Source: Clostridium tertium (GTDB lineage: Bacteria > Bacillota > Clostridia > Clostridiales > Clostridiaceae). Taken from it: 64,000 nucleotides of DNA. Positions 51,950-62,025 of the stretch are shown here, in pieces. Position 1 is the stretch's first letter, and each line of letters starts with the position of its first letter. The notes under the pieces were generated by a model. It did no database searches. It was not told where the DNA came from and saw only the letters and a program-made list of their open reading frames with translations. A program made the position numbers and the translations under genes. Location of the stretch: positions 248,001 to 312,000 of the forward strand of contig NZ_JAGGJY010000001.1 in assembly GCF_017873245.1 (NCBI RefSeq). Reading direction: 5' to 3'.

Positions 51950-53617
51950 TTGAAAAACGAGAAGGCAAAAGTTAAGATTATTCCTTTAGGTGGGATAAAT
52001 GAAATAGGTAAAAATATAACTGCAATAGAATATAAAAATGATATAGTGGTTATAGATTGCGGCTTAAAATTTCCAGATGAAGATATGTTCGGTATTGATT
52101 TAGTAATACCAGATATTAGTTATTTATTAAAAAATAAAGATAAGATAAGAGGAATATTTTTAACTCATGGGCATGAGGATCATATAGGTGCATTACCTTA
52201 TGTTTTAAGACAATTAGATGTACCTGTATATGGAACAAAGTTAACTCTTGGAATTGTTGAAACTAAGCTTAAGGAGCACGGATTGTTAAGTTCAACAGAA
52301 TTAATAAGAGTTAAGCCAAGAGATGTAATTAAATTAAACTCAGTTTCAGTAGAGTTTATAAAAACAAACCATTCTATTGCAGATTCAGTTGCAATAGCAA
52401 TACACACTCCACTAGGAGTAGTTTTACACACAGGAGATTTTAAAATCGACTACACTCCTATAGATGGAGAACCAATGGACTTTGCAAGATTTGCTGAAAT
52501 TGGTAAAAGAGGTGTATTGGCAATGATGGCTGATTCAACAAATGTTGAAAAGCCGGGATACACTATGTCTGAAAAAGTAGTAGGTGAAAGTTTTGCAAGG
52601 TTATTCTCAAAAGCAAAGGGAAGAATAATTGTTGCGACATTTGCATCAAATGTACACAGGATACAACAAATAATTGATGCAGCAAGTATGCATGGAAGAA
52701 AAGTTGCAGTATCAGGAAGAAGTATGGAAAATATAGTAGCTGTTGCTGCAGAACTTGGATATTTAGAATTTGAAAAAGATATTTTAGTAAGCATAGATCA
52801 AATCAATAAATATACAAATGACAAGGTAGTAATTATAACTACAGGTAGTCAAGGTGAACCTATGTCAGCACTTGCAAGAATGGCAAGTTCAGAGCATAGA
52901 AAAGTTAACATTGTAGAAGGCGATACTGTAATAATTTCTGCAACACCAATCCCTGGAAATGAAAAATTGGTTTCTAAGGTTATAAATCAATTATTCCAAA
53001 AGGGAGCTGAGGTAATATATAAATCATTAGCTGAAATTCATGTATCTGGGCATGCATGTCAAGAAGAATTGAAGTTAATGCAATGTTTAGTGAAACCTAA
53101 GTTCTTTATACCAGTTCATGGTGAATATAGACATTTAAAGCAACATGGAGAGCTAGCAATATCTTTAGGTATGCCAGAAGAAAATGTTATAATTCCTGAA
53201 AATGGCGGTGTCATAGAAGTTAATAGAAGTACTATTAAAAGAAATGGTTCTGTAAATTCAGGTCAAGTGTTTGTTGATGGATTAGGAGTTGGAGACGTTG
53301 GAAATATTGTTTTAAGAGATAGAAAGCATTTATCTCAAGATGGTATTCTAACTGTTGTAGTAACTTTATCAAAAGAAAACAACTCAGTTATTGCAGGGCC
53401 AGATATAATATCTAGAGGATTTGTTTATGTAAGAGAGTCAGAAGGATTAATGGACGAGGCTAAGGAAATAGTTAAAGATGCTCTAAGACAGTGTGAAGAA
53501 AATAATATAACTGATTGGGCAAGCTTAAAGTCTAAAGTAAGAGATGAACTAAGAGGCTATCTATATGAAAAAACAAAAAGAAAACCTATGATATTACCAA
53601 TAATAATGGAAATATAA
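51950..53617 (+). CDS. rnjA: Ribonuclease J
   Basis: The 555-residue metallo-beta-lactamase/beta-CASP nuclease shows KIIPLGGINEIGKNITAIEY, the Zn motif THGHEDHIGALPY, TNHSIADSVAIAIHTPLGVVLHTGDFK and the beta-CASP residues IVATFASNVHRIQQII. Downstream are TGSQGEPMSALARMA and the C-terminal FIPVHGEYRHLKQH. It degrades and matures RNA with endo- and 5'-exonuclease activity. The start is TTG with AGGAGGGG upstream. A terminator follows 70 bases after the stop. Confidence 0.95.
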   Translation: MKNEKAKVKIIPLGGINEIGKNITAIEYKNDIVVIDCGLKFPDEDMFGIDLVIPDISYLLKNKDKIRGIFLTHGHEDHIGALPYVLRQLDVPVYGTKLTLGIVETKLKEHGLLSSTELIRVKPRDVIKLNSVSVEFIKTNHSIADSVAIAIHTPLGVVLHTGDFKIDYTPIDGEPMDFARFAEIGKRGVLAMMADSTNVEKPGYTMSEKVVGESFARLFSKAKGRIIVATFASNVHRIQQIIDAASMHGRKVAVSGRSMENIVAVAAELGYLEFEKDILVSIDQINKYTNDKVVIITTGSQGEPMSALARMASSEHRKVNIVEGDTVIISATPIPGNEKLVSKVINQLFQKGAEVIYKSLAEIHVSGHACQEELKLMQCLVKPKFFIPVHGEYRHLKQHGELAISLGMPEENVIIPENGGVIEVNRSTIKRNGSVNSGQVFVDGLGVGDVGNIVLRDRKHLSQDGILTVVVTLSKENNSVIAGPDIISRGFVYVRESEGLMDEAKEIVKDALRQCEENNITDWASLKSKVRDELRGYLYEKTKRKPMILPIIMEI

Positions 53618-53684
53618 TCTGTAAGGTTGACATTTTGCAATAATAATCTTAGAATGGAATATAGTCTAAGATATAAATTTTAAA

Positions 53685-53716
53685 AAAATTGGATACAGGT
53701 GTATCCAATTTTATTT
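53685..53716 (+). terminator. Terminator after rnjA
   Basis: AAAATTGGATAC (53685-53696) pairs perfectly with GTATCCAATTTT (53701-53712), followed by ATTTT. Confidence 0.88.
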
Positions 53717-53768
53717 TGGGAAAAATAAGTTATAGGTTTACATTATGAAATATACTGGAGGAAATTAA

Positions 53769-55595
53769 ATGAATTTAATAAGTAGAGATGATATAAGAAA
53801 TATAGCTATAATAGCTCACGTTGACCATGGTAAGACTACACTTGTAGATGCCTTATTAAAAGAAAGTCACGTTTTTAGAAATAATGAAAAAATAGAAGAA
53901 AGAGTCATGGACTCAAATGATTTAGAAAAAGAAAGAGGAATTACAATTCTTTCTAAGAATACAGCTATTATGTACAATGGAGTTAAAATAAATGTAGTAG
54001 ATACTCCAGGGCATGCTGACTTCGGTGGAGAAGTTGAACGTGTACTTAAAATGGTTGACTCTGTTTTATTAGTAGTTGATTCCTATGAAGGTCCAATGCC
54101 TCAAACTAAATTTGTTTTAAAGAAGGCATTAGAGCTTGGATTACAACCAATTGTTGTTATAAATAAAATAGACAAACCAAATGCAAGACCAGAAGAAGTA
54201 ATTGATGAAGTATTTGAATTATTCTTAGAGCTTGGTGCTGATGATGAACAATTAGATTTCCAAATTATTTATGCATCTGCAAGAGAAGGATTTGCAAGAT
54301 ATAATGTTGAAGATACAAATACTGATATGGTTCCATTATTTGAAACTATATTAGAAAATGTAGAAGCTCCAAAGGGATATATAGATGGACCATTCCAAAT
54401 GCTTGTAACTACACTAGATACAAATGAATATGTAGGAAGAATAGCTATTGGTAAAATACATAGAGGTTCTGTTAAAAAGAACCAACAAGTTGCTTTAGTA
54501 AGAAGAGATGGAAGCACATCAAACTATAGAGTTTCAAGTATATTTACATACAATGGATTAAATAGAGAAGATGCACAAGAAGCTTCTCTTGGAGATATAA
54601 TTGCTTTAAGTGGTATTCCAGATTGTAATATAGGTGAAACTATAGCAGATGCACAAGAGCCAGAAGCTCTACCATTTGTTGAAATAGATGAACCAACATT
54701 AAGCATGAACTTTATGGTTAATGATTCTCCTTTTGCTGGTAGAGAAGGTGAATTTGTTACATCAAGACATTTAAGAGATAGATTATTAAAGGAATTAGAA
54801 ACAAACGTAAGTTTAAGAGTTAATGAAATATCTTCAGATTGCTTTGAAGTTTCAGGAAGAGGAGAACTACACTTATCTATTCTTATTGAAACTATGAGAA
54901 GAGAAGGATATGAGTTCCAAGTTTCAAAAGCAAATGTTATTTTTAAAGAAGAAAATGGTAAGAAGCTAGAACCTATGGAGTACTTAACTATAGATGTTCC
55001 AGAAGAATTTATGGGACCTGTTATGGAAAAGTTAGGACCAAGAAAGGCTGAAATGGTTAATATGACTTCAGCAGTTAATGGTTATACAAGATTAGAATTC
55101 ATTGTGCCTGCAAGAGGATTAATTGGATTTAGAAACGAATTTATGACTGATACAAAAGGTAATGGTATAATGAACCATGTATTCCATGGATATGATAAAT
55201 ATAAAGGCGAAATTCCAGGAAGAAGCAGAGGATCAATATGTTCATTTGAAGATGGGGATGCAATAACTTATGGACTATTCAATGCACAAGAAAGAGGAAC
55301 ATTATTCATAGGAGCTGGAGTACCTGTATATCAAGGTATGATAGTTGGGGAATGTTCAAGAGCAGAAGATATTGATATAAATATATGTAAAGGTAAGAAG
55401 TTAACTAATACTAGAGCTTCAGGATCAGATGACTCACTTAAGTTAACTCCTCCAAGACAAATGACATTAGAACAATGTCTTGAATTTATTAATGCTGACG
55501 AATTAGTTGAAGTTACGCCTGAAAATATAAGAATGAGAAAAAGCGTATTAGATGCAGCTGAAAGAAGAAGAATAACAAGTAGAAGTAAAAAATAA
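53769..55595 (+). CDS. typA: GTPase TypA/BipA
   Basis: The 608-residue translational GTPase has G1 [10 protein letters not shown]2 in KERGITI, G3 [10 protein letters not shown]4 NKIDKP and G5 YASAREG. The EF-G-like domains II, III and V follow, and the TypA-specific C-terminal domain contains [21 protein letters not shown] in outline. It binds ribosomes and helps 50S assembly and stress growth. The length is normal. GGAGGAAATTA precedes the ATG. It separates rnjA from mltG in what is otherwise the alaS-udk cluster. Confidence 0.97.
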   Translation: MNLISRDDIRNIAIIAHVDHGKTTLVDALLKESHVFRNNEKIEERVMDSNDLEKERGITILSKNTAIMYNGVKINVVDTPGHADFGGEVERVLKMVDSVLLVVDSYEGPMPQTKFVLKKALELGLQPIVVINKIDKPNARPEEVIDEVFELFLELGADDEQLDFQIIYASAREGFARYNVEDTNTDMVPLFETILENVEAPKGYIDGPFQMLVTTLDTNEYVGRIAIGKIHRGSVKKNQQVALVRRDGSTSNYRVSSIFTYNGLNREDAQEASLGDIIALSGIPDCNIGETIADAQEPEALPFVEIDEPTLSMNFMVNDSPFAGREGEFVTSRHLRDRLLKELETNVSLRVNEISSDCFEVSGRGELHLSILIETMRREGYEFQVSKANVIFKEENGKKLEPMEYLTIDVPEEFMGPVMEKLGPRKAEMVNMTSAVNGYTRLEFIVPARGLIGFRNEFMTDTKGNGIMNHVFHGYDKYKGEIPGRSRGSICSFEDGDAITYGLFNAQERGTLFIGAGVPVYQGMIVGECSRAEDIDINICKGKKLTNTRASGSDDSLKLTPPRQMTLEQCLEFINADELVEVTPENIRMRKSVLDAAERRRITSRSKK

Positions 55596-55642
55596 TAAAT
55601 GAAATAAAATATCTTTATAAGTATAAAAAAAAGTATTATAAT

Positions 55643-55676
55643 AAAGTAAATAGCCATAATAGGCTATTTACTTTGT
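55643..55676 (+). terminator. Terminator after typA
   Basis: AAAGTAAATAGCC (55643-55655) pairs perfectly with GGCTATTTACTTT (55662-55674). Confidence 0.82.
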
Positions 55677-55691
55677 ATGTAGGGGGTTTTT

Positions 55692-56699
55692 ATGAGAAAA
55701 TCGAAATCCAAAACAATTCCTATAATAATAATTTTAATACTAATTATAAGTTGTTTCGTTTTATTTAAAAGAGTATTAAATAAACCATTAAACACTTCAG
55801 AAGACATAGTTATCAATGTACAAGAAGGGGATAGTTTTTATAGCATAATAAATACTTTATCAAAAGAAAATAAAATAAAAAATTTACCACTTATAAAATT
55901 ATTTGTTAAGATCTCAAGGAAAAATATAGATGTAAAACCAGGTGAATATGTTTTACAGAAAGATTTAAATGTTAATGAATTAATAAATACATTAACAAGT
56001 GAGTCATCATTGAATATTGTGAAGTTTACAGTTCCTGAAGGATATACAATAGATGATATAAGTGAAAAATTAGAAAAAGAAGGAATCTGTAGTAAAGAAG
56101 ATTTTATTAAAGCTATAAAAGAGTATGAGTTGCCATCGTTTGTAAACATAAATAGTGAAAAAAGATATAATTTAGAGGGATATTTATTTCCAGATACATA
56201 TTTAATAAAAGTTGGAGAAACACCTAAAGAAATAATTACAAAAATGGTTGCAAGATTTAAAGAAATGCTTAATGAAGCAATCAAAGAAGTAAATACTACT
56301 GTTAAAAATGAAGATATAGAAACTGTTGTTACTATAGCATCTATGATAGAAAAAGAAGCTAGGATTGATTCAGAAAGACCTGTTATTGCATCTGTCATAG
56401 TTAATAGACTAAATATTGACATGATGTTACAAATAGATGCAACCGTGATATATGCATTAGGTGAACATGTTGATACGGTGTTATACAGTCATTTAGAAAC
56501 AAATTCTCCATACAATACATATAAAAATTATGGATTGCCTGTTGGACCAATATCTAATCCAGGCTTAGAATCTATAAAAGCAGCACTTAAACCTGAGCAA
56601 ACAGATTACTTATTTTATGTTTTACAAAATGATAAAACACATTACTTTACTAATAATTATGAAGATTTTATAAAAAAACAAAATGATCTTGGATATTAA
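55692..56699 (+). CDS. mltG: Endolytic murein transglycosylase MltG
   Basis: The 335-residue protein has one N-terminal membrane helix (IPIIIILILIISCFVLF), a LysM-like N-terminal part (VINVQEGDSFYSIINTL) and the catalytic YceG fold. That fold includes YNLEGYLFPDTYLIKVGET, the catalytic Glu in ASMIEKEARIDSERP and the C-terminal YNTYKNYGLPVGPISNPGLESI. It cuts nascent peptidoglycan on the outer membrane face and sets glycan length. AGGGGG precedes the ATG. The place before trmR matches Bacillus yrrL. Confidence 0.95.
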   Translation: MRKSKSKTIPIIIILILIISCFVLFKRVLNKPLNTSEDIVINVQEGDSFYSIINTLSKENKIKNLPLIKLFVKISRKNIDVKPGEYVLQKDLNVNELINTLTSESSLNIVKFTVPEGYTIDDISEKLEKEGICSKEDFIKAIKEYELPSFVNINSEKRYNLEGYLFPDTYLIKVGETPKEIITKMVARFKEMLNEAIKEVNTTVKNEDIETVVTIASMIEKEARIDSERPVIASVIVNRLNIDMMLQIDATVIYALGEHVDTVLYSHLETNSPYNTYKNYGLPVGPISNPGLESIKAALKPEQTDYLFYVLQNDKTHYFTNNYEDFIKKQNDLGY

Positions 56700-56747
56700 G
56701 ATAAAAACTTAAGGCTATAATTTACAGTGCCTATTCGGAGGAGTAAC

Positions 56748-57392
56748 ATGAGTGGAATAACCCATGATTATATGGAAGAATATATAAGAAGCTTAATACC
56801 TAAAGCTTGTGATAAATATAAAGAATTAGAGGACTTTGCTAGAGAAAATAAGGTTCCAATAGCACAAAAAGAAACAGCTAAATTTTTAGAGTTTATGGTT
56901 AGTATGAAAAGACCTTTAAGAATTTTAGAACTTGGAACAGCTATAGGATATTCAGCGATTTTGATGTATGAAGCATCAGGAACAAAACCAACTATTACAA
57001 CTATAGAACGTGATGAAAATATGATAAAATATGCTAGGGAAAATTTCGAAAAATATAACCTTCAAGAAAAAATAGAGATTAAAGAAGGAGATTGCCTAGA
57101 AATTTTAGAAGATTTAAATGAACCATATGATTTAATATTTATGGATGCTGGGAAGGGTCATTACAATCATTTTTTACCACATTGTTTAAGGTTGTTAAAA
57201 GATGATGGAGTTATAGTAGCAGATAATGTTTTGTTTAGAGGGATGGTTGCATCTAATGAATTAGTAAAAAGACGAAAAATAACAATAGTAAAAAGAATGA
57301 GAGAATATTTAGAATTAGTATCTAATGATAAAGATTTAATTACTTCTGTAATACCAATGGGGGATGGAATTGCAGTGACTAAAAGGAGGTAA
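56748..57392 (+). CDS. trmR: O-methyltransferase, TrmR-type (tRNA 5-hydroxyuridine)
   Basis: ATG 56748 follows GGAGGAG. The 214-residue SAM-dependent enzyme has ILELGTAIGYSAILMYEAS (motif I), TTIERDENMIKYARENF, LIFMDAGKGHYNHFLPHC and VADNVLFRGMV with the metal-binding DN. This is the catechol/caffeoyl-CoA methyltransferase fold. It stands between mltG and the U32-family trhP, exactly as Bacillus yrrM (trmR), which methylates ho5U34 of tRNA to mo5U34. The symbol rests on synteny as much as on sequence. It is 4 bases before trhP. Confidence 0.87.
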   Translation: MSGITHDYMEEYIRSLIPKACDKYKELEDFARENKVPIAQKETAKFLEFMVSMKRPLRILELGTAIGYSAILMYEASGTKPTITTIERDENMIKYARENFEKYNLQEKIEIKEGDCLEILEDLNEPYDLIFMDAGKGHYNHFLPHCLRLLKDDGVIVADNVLFRGMVASNELVKRRKITIVKRMREYLELVSNDKDLITSVIPMGDGIAVTKRR

Positions 57393-57396
57393 AAAT

Positions 57397-58632
57397 ATGA
57401 TTAAACCAGAAATTTTAGCACCAGCAGGGAGCCTAGAAAAATTAAAAATTGCAATAGACTTTGGAGCCGATGCAGTATATATAGGTGGAGGAAGACTTAA
57501 TTTAAGAGCTTTTTCAGATAACTTCACTAATGAAGAAATGGCAGAAGGAGTAAAGTACTGTCATGATAGAGGGAAAAAATTATATGTAACAATGAATGTA
57601 TTTCCAAGAAATCATGACTTAAAGGGTGTAGAAGAGTATATCAAGGGATTATACGATTTAGGAATAGATGCAATTATAGCTGCTGATCCATCAATAGTAA
57701 TGGCAGCAAAAATAGCAGCACCAGATTTAGAAATACATTTAAGTACTCAAGCAAATACAGTTAACTGGATGGCGACTAAGTTTTGGTATGAACAAGGCGT
57801 TAAGAGAGTAGTTTTAGCTAGAGAATTAACTCTAAATGAAATTAATGTTATAAAAGAAAATATTCCAGAAGATTGTGAGTTAGAAGTATTTATACATGGA
57901 TCAATGTGTATTGCATATTCTGGAAGATGTCTTATTTCAAATTATATGTTAGGAAGAGATGCTAACAAGGGAATATGCTCAAATGCTTGTAGATATAAGT
58001 ATTATTTAGTTGAAGAAACTAGACCAGGTGAATATTATCCAGTTGTAGAAGATGATAATGGCACATATATAATGAATTCAAAAGATTTATGTATGATAAA
58101 ACATATACCTGAGCTTATTAAGAGTGGTATTCATTCATTAAAAATAGAAGGTAGAATGAAGAGTGAATTTTATGTAGCTTCAGTAGTTAAAGCTTATAGA
58201 GAAGCTGTTGATTCATATATAGCAAATCCTGAGGGATATGAGTTTAAACAAGAATGGATGGATACATTATTAAGAATAAGTCATAGACAATATCATACAG
58301 GTTTCTTCTTTGGAAAAACTGGAGAACAAAATTATGATGTGTCATCTTATGTTAGAGATTATGATATAGTAGGTATTGTTCAAAGTTATGATCCTGAAAC
58401 AAAAGAAGCAACTATTCTTCAAAAAAATAGAGTTTTTGAAGGTGATGTAGTTGAAGTTTTAAGATCTCATACACCTAATTTCAATGTAAAACTTGATGAA
58501 ATGTTTGATGTGGAGAAAAAAGTTAAAACTAATGTTGCTAATAGAGCGCATATGGTATTTAAAGCTAAAGTGGAAACTCCATTAAAAGAAAAAGATATGT
58601 TAATTAAAGGAAAGAAAGTTTTAGAGCTGTAG
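57397..58632 (+). CDS. trhP: U32-family protein TrhP (tRNA U34 hydroxylation)
   Basis: The 411-residue protein has PEILAPAGSLEKLKIAIDFG, GADAVYIGGGRLNLRA, HLSTQANTVNWMATKFWYEQ and the U32 core LEVFIHGSMCIAYSGRC. Cys residues follow in GICSNACRYKYYLVEE (cluster ligands), then the HSLKIEGRMKSEFYVA and RQYHTGFFFG elements. Once called a peptidase, this family makes 5-hydroxyuridine at tRNA position 34. Clostridia often have one gene where Bacillus has the yrrN-yrrO pair. AAGGAGG lies at the end of trmR, which acts next in the same pathway. Confidence 0.9.
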   Translation: MIKPEILAPAGSLEKLKIAIDFGADAVYIGGGRLNLRAFSDNFTNEEMAEGVKYCHDRGKKLYVTMNVFPRNHDLKGVEEYIKGLYDLGIDAIIAADPSIVMAAKIAAPDLEIHLSTQANTVNWMATKFWYEQGVKRVVLARELTLNEINVIKENIPEDCELEVFIHGSMCIAYSGRCLISNYMLGRDANKGICSNACRYKYYLVEETRPGEYYPVVEDDNGTYIMNSKDLCMIKHIPELIKSGIHSLKIEGRMKSEFYVASVVKAYREAVDSYIANPEGYEFKQEWMDTLLRISHRQYHTGFFFGKTGEQNYDVSSYVRDYDIVGIVQSYDPETKEATILQKNRVFEGDVVEVLRSHTPNFNVKLDEMFDVEKKVKTNVANRAHMVFKAKVETPLKEKDMLIKGKKVLEL

Positions 58633-58653
58633 ACATAAGAAGGAGGAACTATA

Positions 58654-59271
58654 ATGAAAAAGCCAATCTTAATTGGAATAACTGGTGGAACAGGATCGGG
58701 TAAAAGTAGCATTGCAGACGCCATATATTCAAGTTTTTCTAATGAATGTATAGCAATGATACAGCAAGATATGTATTATAAAGATCAAAGTCATTTATCT
58801 ATGGAGGAAAGGGTTAAAACAAATTATGATCATCCAAGAGCGTTTGATAATGATTTGCTAATCAAACATTTAAGCGATTTAATTAATGGAATTGCTATCA
58901 ACAAGCCTATTTATGATTTTTCAAATCATAATAGAGCTAAAGAAACAGTAAGAATAGATCCTAAAGATATTATAATCGTTGAAGGTATATTAGTATTAGA
59001 AGATGAAAGACTTAGAGAGTTGTTAGATATAAAGGTATATGTTGATACTGATGCTGATATAAGAATCCTTAGAAGATTAATTAGAGATATTAATGAAAGA
59101 GGAAGAACTGTAGATTCAGTTGTTAGTCAGTATTTAGATGTTGTTAGACCTATGCATATGCAATTTACGGAGCCAACAAAAAGATACGCAGATATTATAG
59201 TTCCAGAAGGTGGACAGAATAAAGTTGCAATTGATATACTTGTAACTAAAATAAAAGATATTATAAAATAG
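58654..59271 (+). CDS. udk: Uridine kinase
   Basis: The 205-residue P-loop kinase begins [21 protein letters not shown] (Walker A). It has [52 protein letters not shown] and the lid [20 protein letters not shown]. It phosphorylates uridine and cytidine in pyrimidine salvage. AGAAGGAGG precedes the ATG 21 bases after trhP, and the trhP-udk order is the Bacillus one. Its terminator overlaps the ribosome-binding site of the next gene. Confidence 0.96.
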   Translation: MKKPILIGITGGTGSGKSSIADAIYSSFSNECIAMIQQDMYYKDQSHLSMEERVKTNYDHPRAFDNDLLIKHLSDLINGIAINKPIYDFSNHNRAKETVRIDPKDIIIVEGILVLEDERLRELLDIKVYVDTDADIRILRRLIRDINERGRTVDSVVSQYLDVVRPMHMQFTEPTKRYADIIVPEGGQNKVAIDILVTKIKDIIK

Positions 59272-59283
59272 AAAAAAATGTAT

Positions 59284-59331
59284 AAAAGACACCTCCAAAG
59301 GCTAGAATTAAGCCTAGGGAGGTGTTTTTTT
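59284..59331 (+). terminator. Terminator after udk, carrying the next gene's Shine-Dalgarno
   Basis: ACACCTCC (59289-59296) pairs with GGAGGTGT (59318-59325), with an inner GGCT/AGCC stem and outer A/T pairs, then a T run. The 3' arm GGGAGGTG (59317-59324) is also the only ribosome-binding site for the PBP gene. Confidence 0.9.
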
Positions 59332-59334
59332 ATA

Positions 59335-60948
59335 ATGAATAAAAATAGAGCTGATTTAAAGAGAATTGTAATAATAACGGGGAGTTACTTAATAATTATA
59401 TCTTTATTGGTTGTTAGATTATATTTTCTTCAGGTGCATCCATCGTCAAATGTTTCGGGGCAAATGAAAAATTATCAATCTGAAAATCTATCTCAGATGA
59501 AATATAGAATTTTTGATACTAATGGGAAAGATATGATGGACTATAATAAAAAATACATAGTTATATTGGATACTAAGCCTTTTATGCTTAATAATTACGA
59601 AGAGACACTGGAAGATTTAATGGCCTTAAATTTTATCATGAAATCTGAAGAACCTGATTTTAATTATTCAGATGTTATGAAAAATGATGGTAAAATATAC
59701 TATACTGTTAGTGAAGAAACTTTTAATAAAGTAAATAAATTAAAAAATATAAAAGGGATATATACCTATACATACGATGAAGTTGATACTAAGGAAGCTT
59801 GGAAGACAAGTAACTTTTTAGCAAATATAGCTGATGAAAATGTTATTGAAAATTCACTAGAATATGATTTGAATTCTTATATAAAAAATAATACTTATCC
59901 AGAAGCTAAATTTTATTTGGATGAAAAAGCTGTTTATGGAGATGGAAAGCTTACTTTAGAAAATAATAATAATATTAAATTAACTGTAGATGAAACCTGG
60001 GAGGATAAGGTTAGAGAGGTGCTTAAAAAAGAAAATTATGCGTTTTTAAAAAATATTGGTGTAGTGGTATCTGAGGTAGAAACAGGGAAAATAAAAGCTA
60101 TGGTTCAAAAGGATGAAACTCAAGCAAATGTAAATTTAGGAATAGAGCAATTAGGCTATGAGCCAGGGTCAATATTTAAGGTAATAACAGAAACAGTTGC
60201 ATTAGATAAAGGCATTATTAGTCCAACTGATGTTTTTTCTTGTACTGGTGAGATCTGTAGCAAGGATGGTAAACCTTATGGTCATGGGGATTTATCAGTA
60301 GAAGATGCATTGAAAATATCATGTAATGATGTTTTTGCAAAAGTGGGAGCAAAAGTCGGTTATAATGAAATGATGACTTACTTAGAAAAAATGGGGTTAT
60401 TTAAGCCGGTCTTTAATATAAAAGGTGAAAATAGAAATGAAGCTTCAGGAGTAAAACCTACTGTGGAAAATAGTATGAATAATATTTCAATAGGTCAAAC
60501 TATAATGGTTACTCCAGTACAAATGGCTGGATTATATAATACGGTGGTCAATGATGGCGTTTATATAAAGCCTACTATAGTTGAGTCAATAGTTGATGAT
60601 AATGATAATATTGTAAAGGAATTTAAAGAAGAGCAGGTAAGGGTATTTAGTCAAACAGCTGCAAGACTAGCTCAGGAAACAATGTCAAAAGTAATTTGGG
60701 AGGGTTCAGGGTTTGAAGCTAAAGTAGAAGGCGTTAATATTGGAGGAAAAACTGGTACATCAACAGGAAATGGGGGTACTAACCATGGGTGGTTTGCTGG
60801 ATATTTTGAAATGGATGGCAAAAAGTATACTATAGTAGTTATTGCACCTAATATTGGAGAAAAACATCCTGATGGAAGAGAACTTGGTGGAGGAAATACT
60901 GGAGCTCCTATCTTTAGAGATATAGTTACATCATTAACTAAGAAATAA
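59335..60948 (+). CDS. Penicillin-binding protein, class B transpeptidase
   Basis: ATG 59335 (MNKNRADLKRIVIITGSY) is chosen; the frame upstream runs through the terminator. The 537-residue protein has one N-terminal membrane helix, a PBP dimerisation-type region (about 50-220) and the transpeptidase domain. Its motifs are SIFK (Ser279-Lys282), SCN (329-331) and KTGT (472-475). It cross-links peptidoglycan. It sits where Bacillus has pbpI (yrrR), after udk and before the sporulation gene sigK, so a SpoVD/PbpI-like role in spore or septal wall is possible. Translation may be limited by the hairpin covering its ribosome-binding site. Confidence 0.9.
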   Translation: MNKNRADLKRIVIITGSYLIIISLLVVRLYFLQVHPSSNVSGQMKNYQSENLSQMKYRIFDTNGKDMMDYNKKYIVILDTKPFMLNNYEETLEDLMALNFIMKSEEPDFNYSDVMKNDGKIYYTVSEETFNKVNKLKNIKGIYTYTYDEVDTKEAWKTSNFLANIADENVIENSLEYDLNSYIKNNTYPEAKFYLDEKAVYGDGKLTLENNNNIKLTVDETWEDKVREVLKKENYAFLKNIGVVVSEVETGKIKAMVQKDETQANVNLGIEQLGYEPGSIFKVITETVALDKGIISPTDVFSCTGEICSKDGKPYGHGDLSVEDALKISCNDVFAKVGAKVGYNEMMTYLEKMGLFKPVFNIKGENRNEASGVKPTVENSMNNISIGQTIMVTPVQMAGLYNTVVNDGVYIKPTIVESIVDDNDNIVKEFKEEQVRVFSQTAARLAQETMSKVIWEGSGFEAKVEGVNIGGKTGTSTGNGGTNHGWFAGYFEMDGKKYTIVVIAPNIGEKHPDGRELGGGNTGAPIFRDIVTSLTKK

Positions 60949-60993
60949 GAATACTTAATTTTAAAAAGAAAATATAAAATTATTATAAATAAT

Positions 60994-61040
60994 AAAAACT
61001 GTCATAAAATCTGTATTGATGTTATGACAGTTTTTATTTT
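60994..61040 (+). terminator. Terminator after the PBP gene
   Basis: AAAAACTGTCATAA (60994-61007) pairs perfectly with TTATGACAGTTTTT (61022-61035) and runs into ATTTT. Confidence 0.92.
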
Positions 61041-61212
61041 GTGACATAGTATGAATTTTATGATTAATTATAGCTAGTTATAAAAACTTAATAATAATAA
61101 TATATCTAATATAAAATTACTAAAAAAATATTCCAACTTTATTTTAAGAAACACAAGCAATATTTTCGGATTTCATCATATTATATAATAAGCACTACGA
61201 GGAGGAAGTTCT

Positions 61213-61908
61213 GTGTTTTTTTTATCTAATATTATAGAGCTGTTATGTAATTCTGTATTTTTAACAGGTTATATTTCAGGCAATAATACATTTCCAAAAC
61301 CACTTGATGAAGAAGAAGAAGAGCAATATTTAAAACTTTTAAAAAATGGGGACAAAGAAGCAAAAAGCATATTAATAGAAAGGAATCTTAGATTAGTAGC
61401 ACATATAGTAAAGAAATATAATTTTCCAAATAAAGATATTGATGAACTAATATCTATAGGAACTGTTGGACTTATAAAAGCAATAGATTCATTTGATGCA
61501 TCAAAAGGAACTAGGTTAGCTACTTATGCATCAAGATGTATAGAAAATGAGATATTAATGCTTTTTAGAAATAACAAAAAACAAAAAAATGAAGTATATT
61601 TACAGGATCCTATTGGAGTTGATAAAGAAGGAAATGAAATTTGCTTAATTGATGTATTAAGTAGCGAAAAAGATTCTGTTTTAGAAAAAGTTGAAAGTAA
61701 TCTTCAAATTAAGCAATTATATAATAAAATATGTGTTTCATTAAGCGAAAGAGAAGGAGAAATTGTAAAGATGAGGTATGGACTTATTGATGGTAGGTGC
61801 AGGACCCAAAGGGAAATAGCAGCATTATTAGGTATTTCAAGATCATATGTTTCAAGAATTGAAAAGAAAGCTTTAAAAAAGCTGAAAAAAGAGTTATCAA
61901 CAAAATAA
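61213..61908 (+). CDS. sigK: Sporulation sigma factor SigK, complete
   Basis: The start is GTG with GAGGAGG upstream. The 231-residue protein has a hydrophobic pro-sequence (FFLSNIIELLCNSVFLTGYI) of the kind removed to activate pro-sigma-K. Sigma region 2 follows (RNLRLVAHIVKKYNF, DELISIGTVGLIKAIDSF, RLATYASRCIENEI), then region 4 (LSEREGEIVKMRYGL, TQREIAALLGISRSYVSRIEKKALKKLKK). It drives late mother-cell transcription. In Bacillus subtilis and some clostridia the gene is split by a skin element; here it is one uninterrupted frame. A roughly 260-bp gap before it holds the PBP terminator and an AT-rich promoter region. Confidence 0.95.
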   Translation: MFFLSNIIELLCNSVFLTGYISGNNTFPKPLDEEEEEQYLKLLKNGDKEAKSILIERNLRLVAHIVKKYNFPNKDIDELISIGTVGLIKAIDSFDASKGTRLATYASRCIENEILMLFRNNKKQKNEVYLQDPIGVDKEGNEICLIDVLSSEKDSVLEKVESNLQIKQLYNKICVSLSEREGEIVKMRYGLIDGRCRTQREIAALLGISRSYVSRIEKKALKKLKKELSTK

Positions 61909-62025
61909 CATTATAAACATATATATCCTACATTGAAATATTATGTAATATAAAGAAGGAATATAGAAAGTTTTATCGAATAAAATAAGATAGACATAAT
62001 CTAGCAACATGGAGGATATAGAATA

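Noticed and set aside
55838-56422. 194-codon open frame on the minus strand inside mltG
   Set aside because: It is fully antisense to a clear mltG, has no ribosome-binding site and its translation has no recognisable domain.
59278-59334. N-terminal extension of the PBP from the ATG at 59278
   Set aside because: It would translate through the udk terminator hairpin and has no ribosome-binding site; the ATG at 59335 gives a normal membrane-anchor start.
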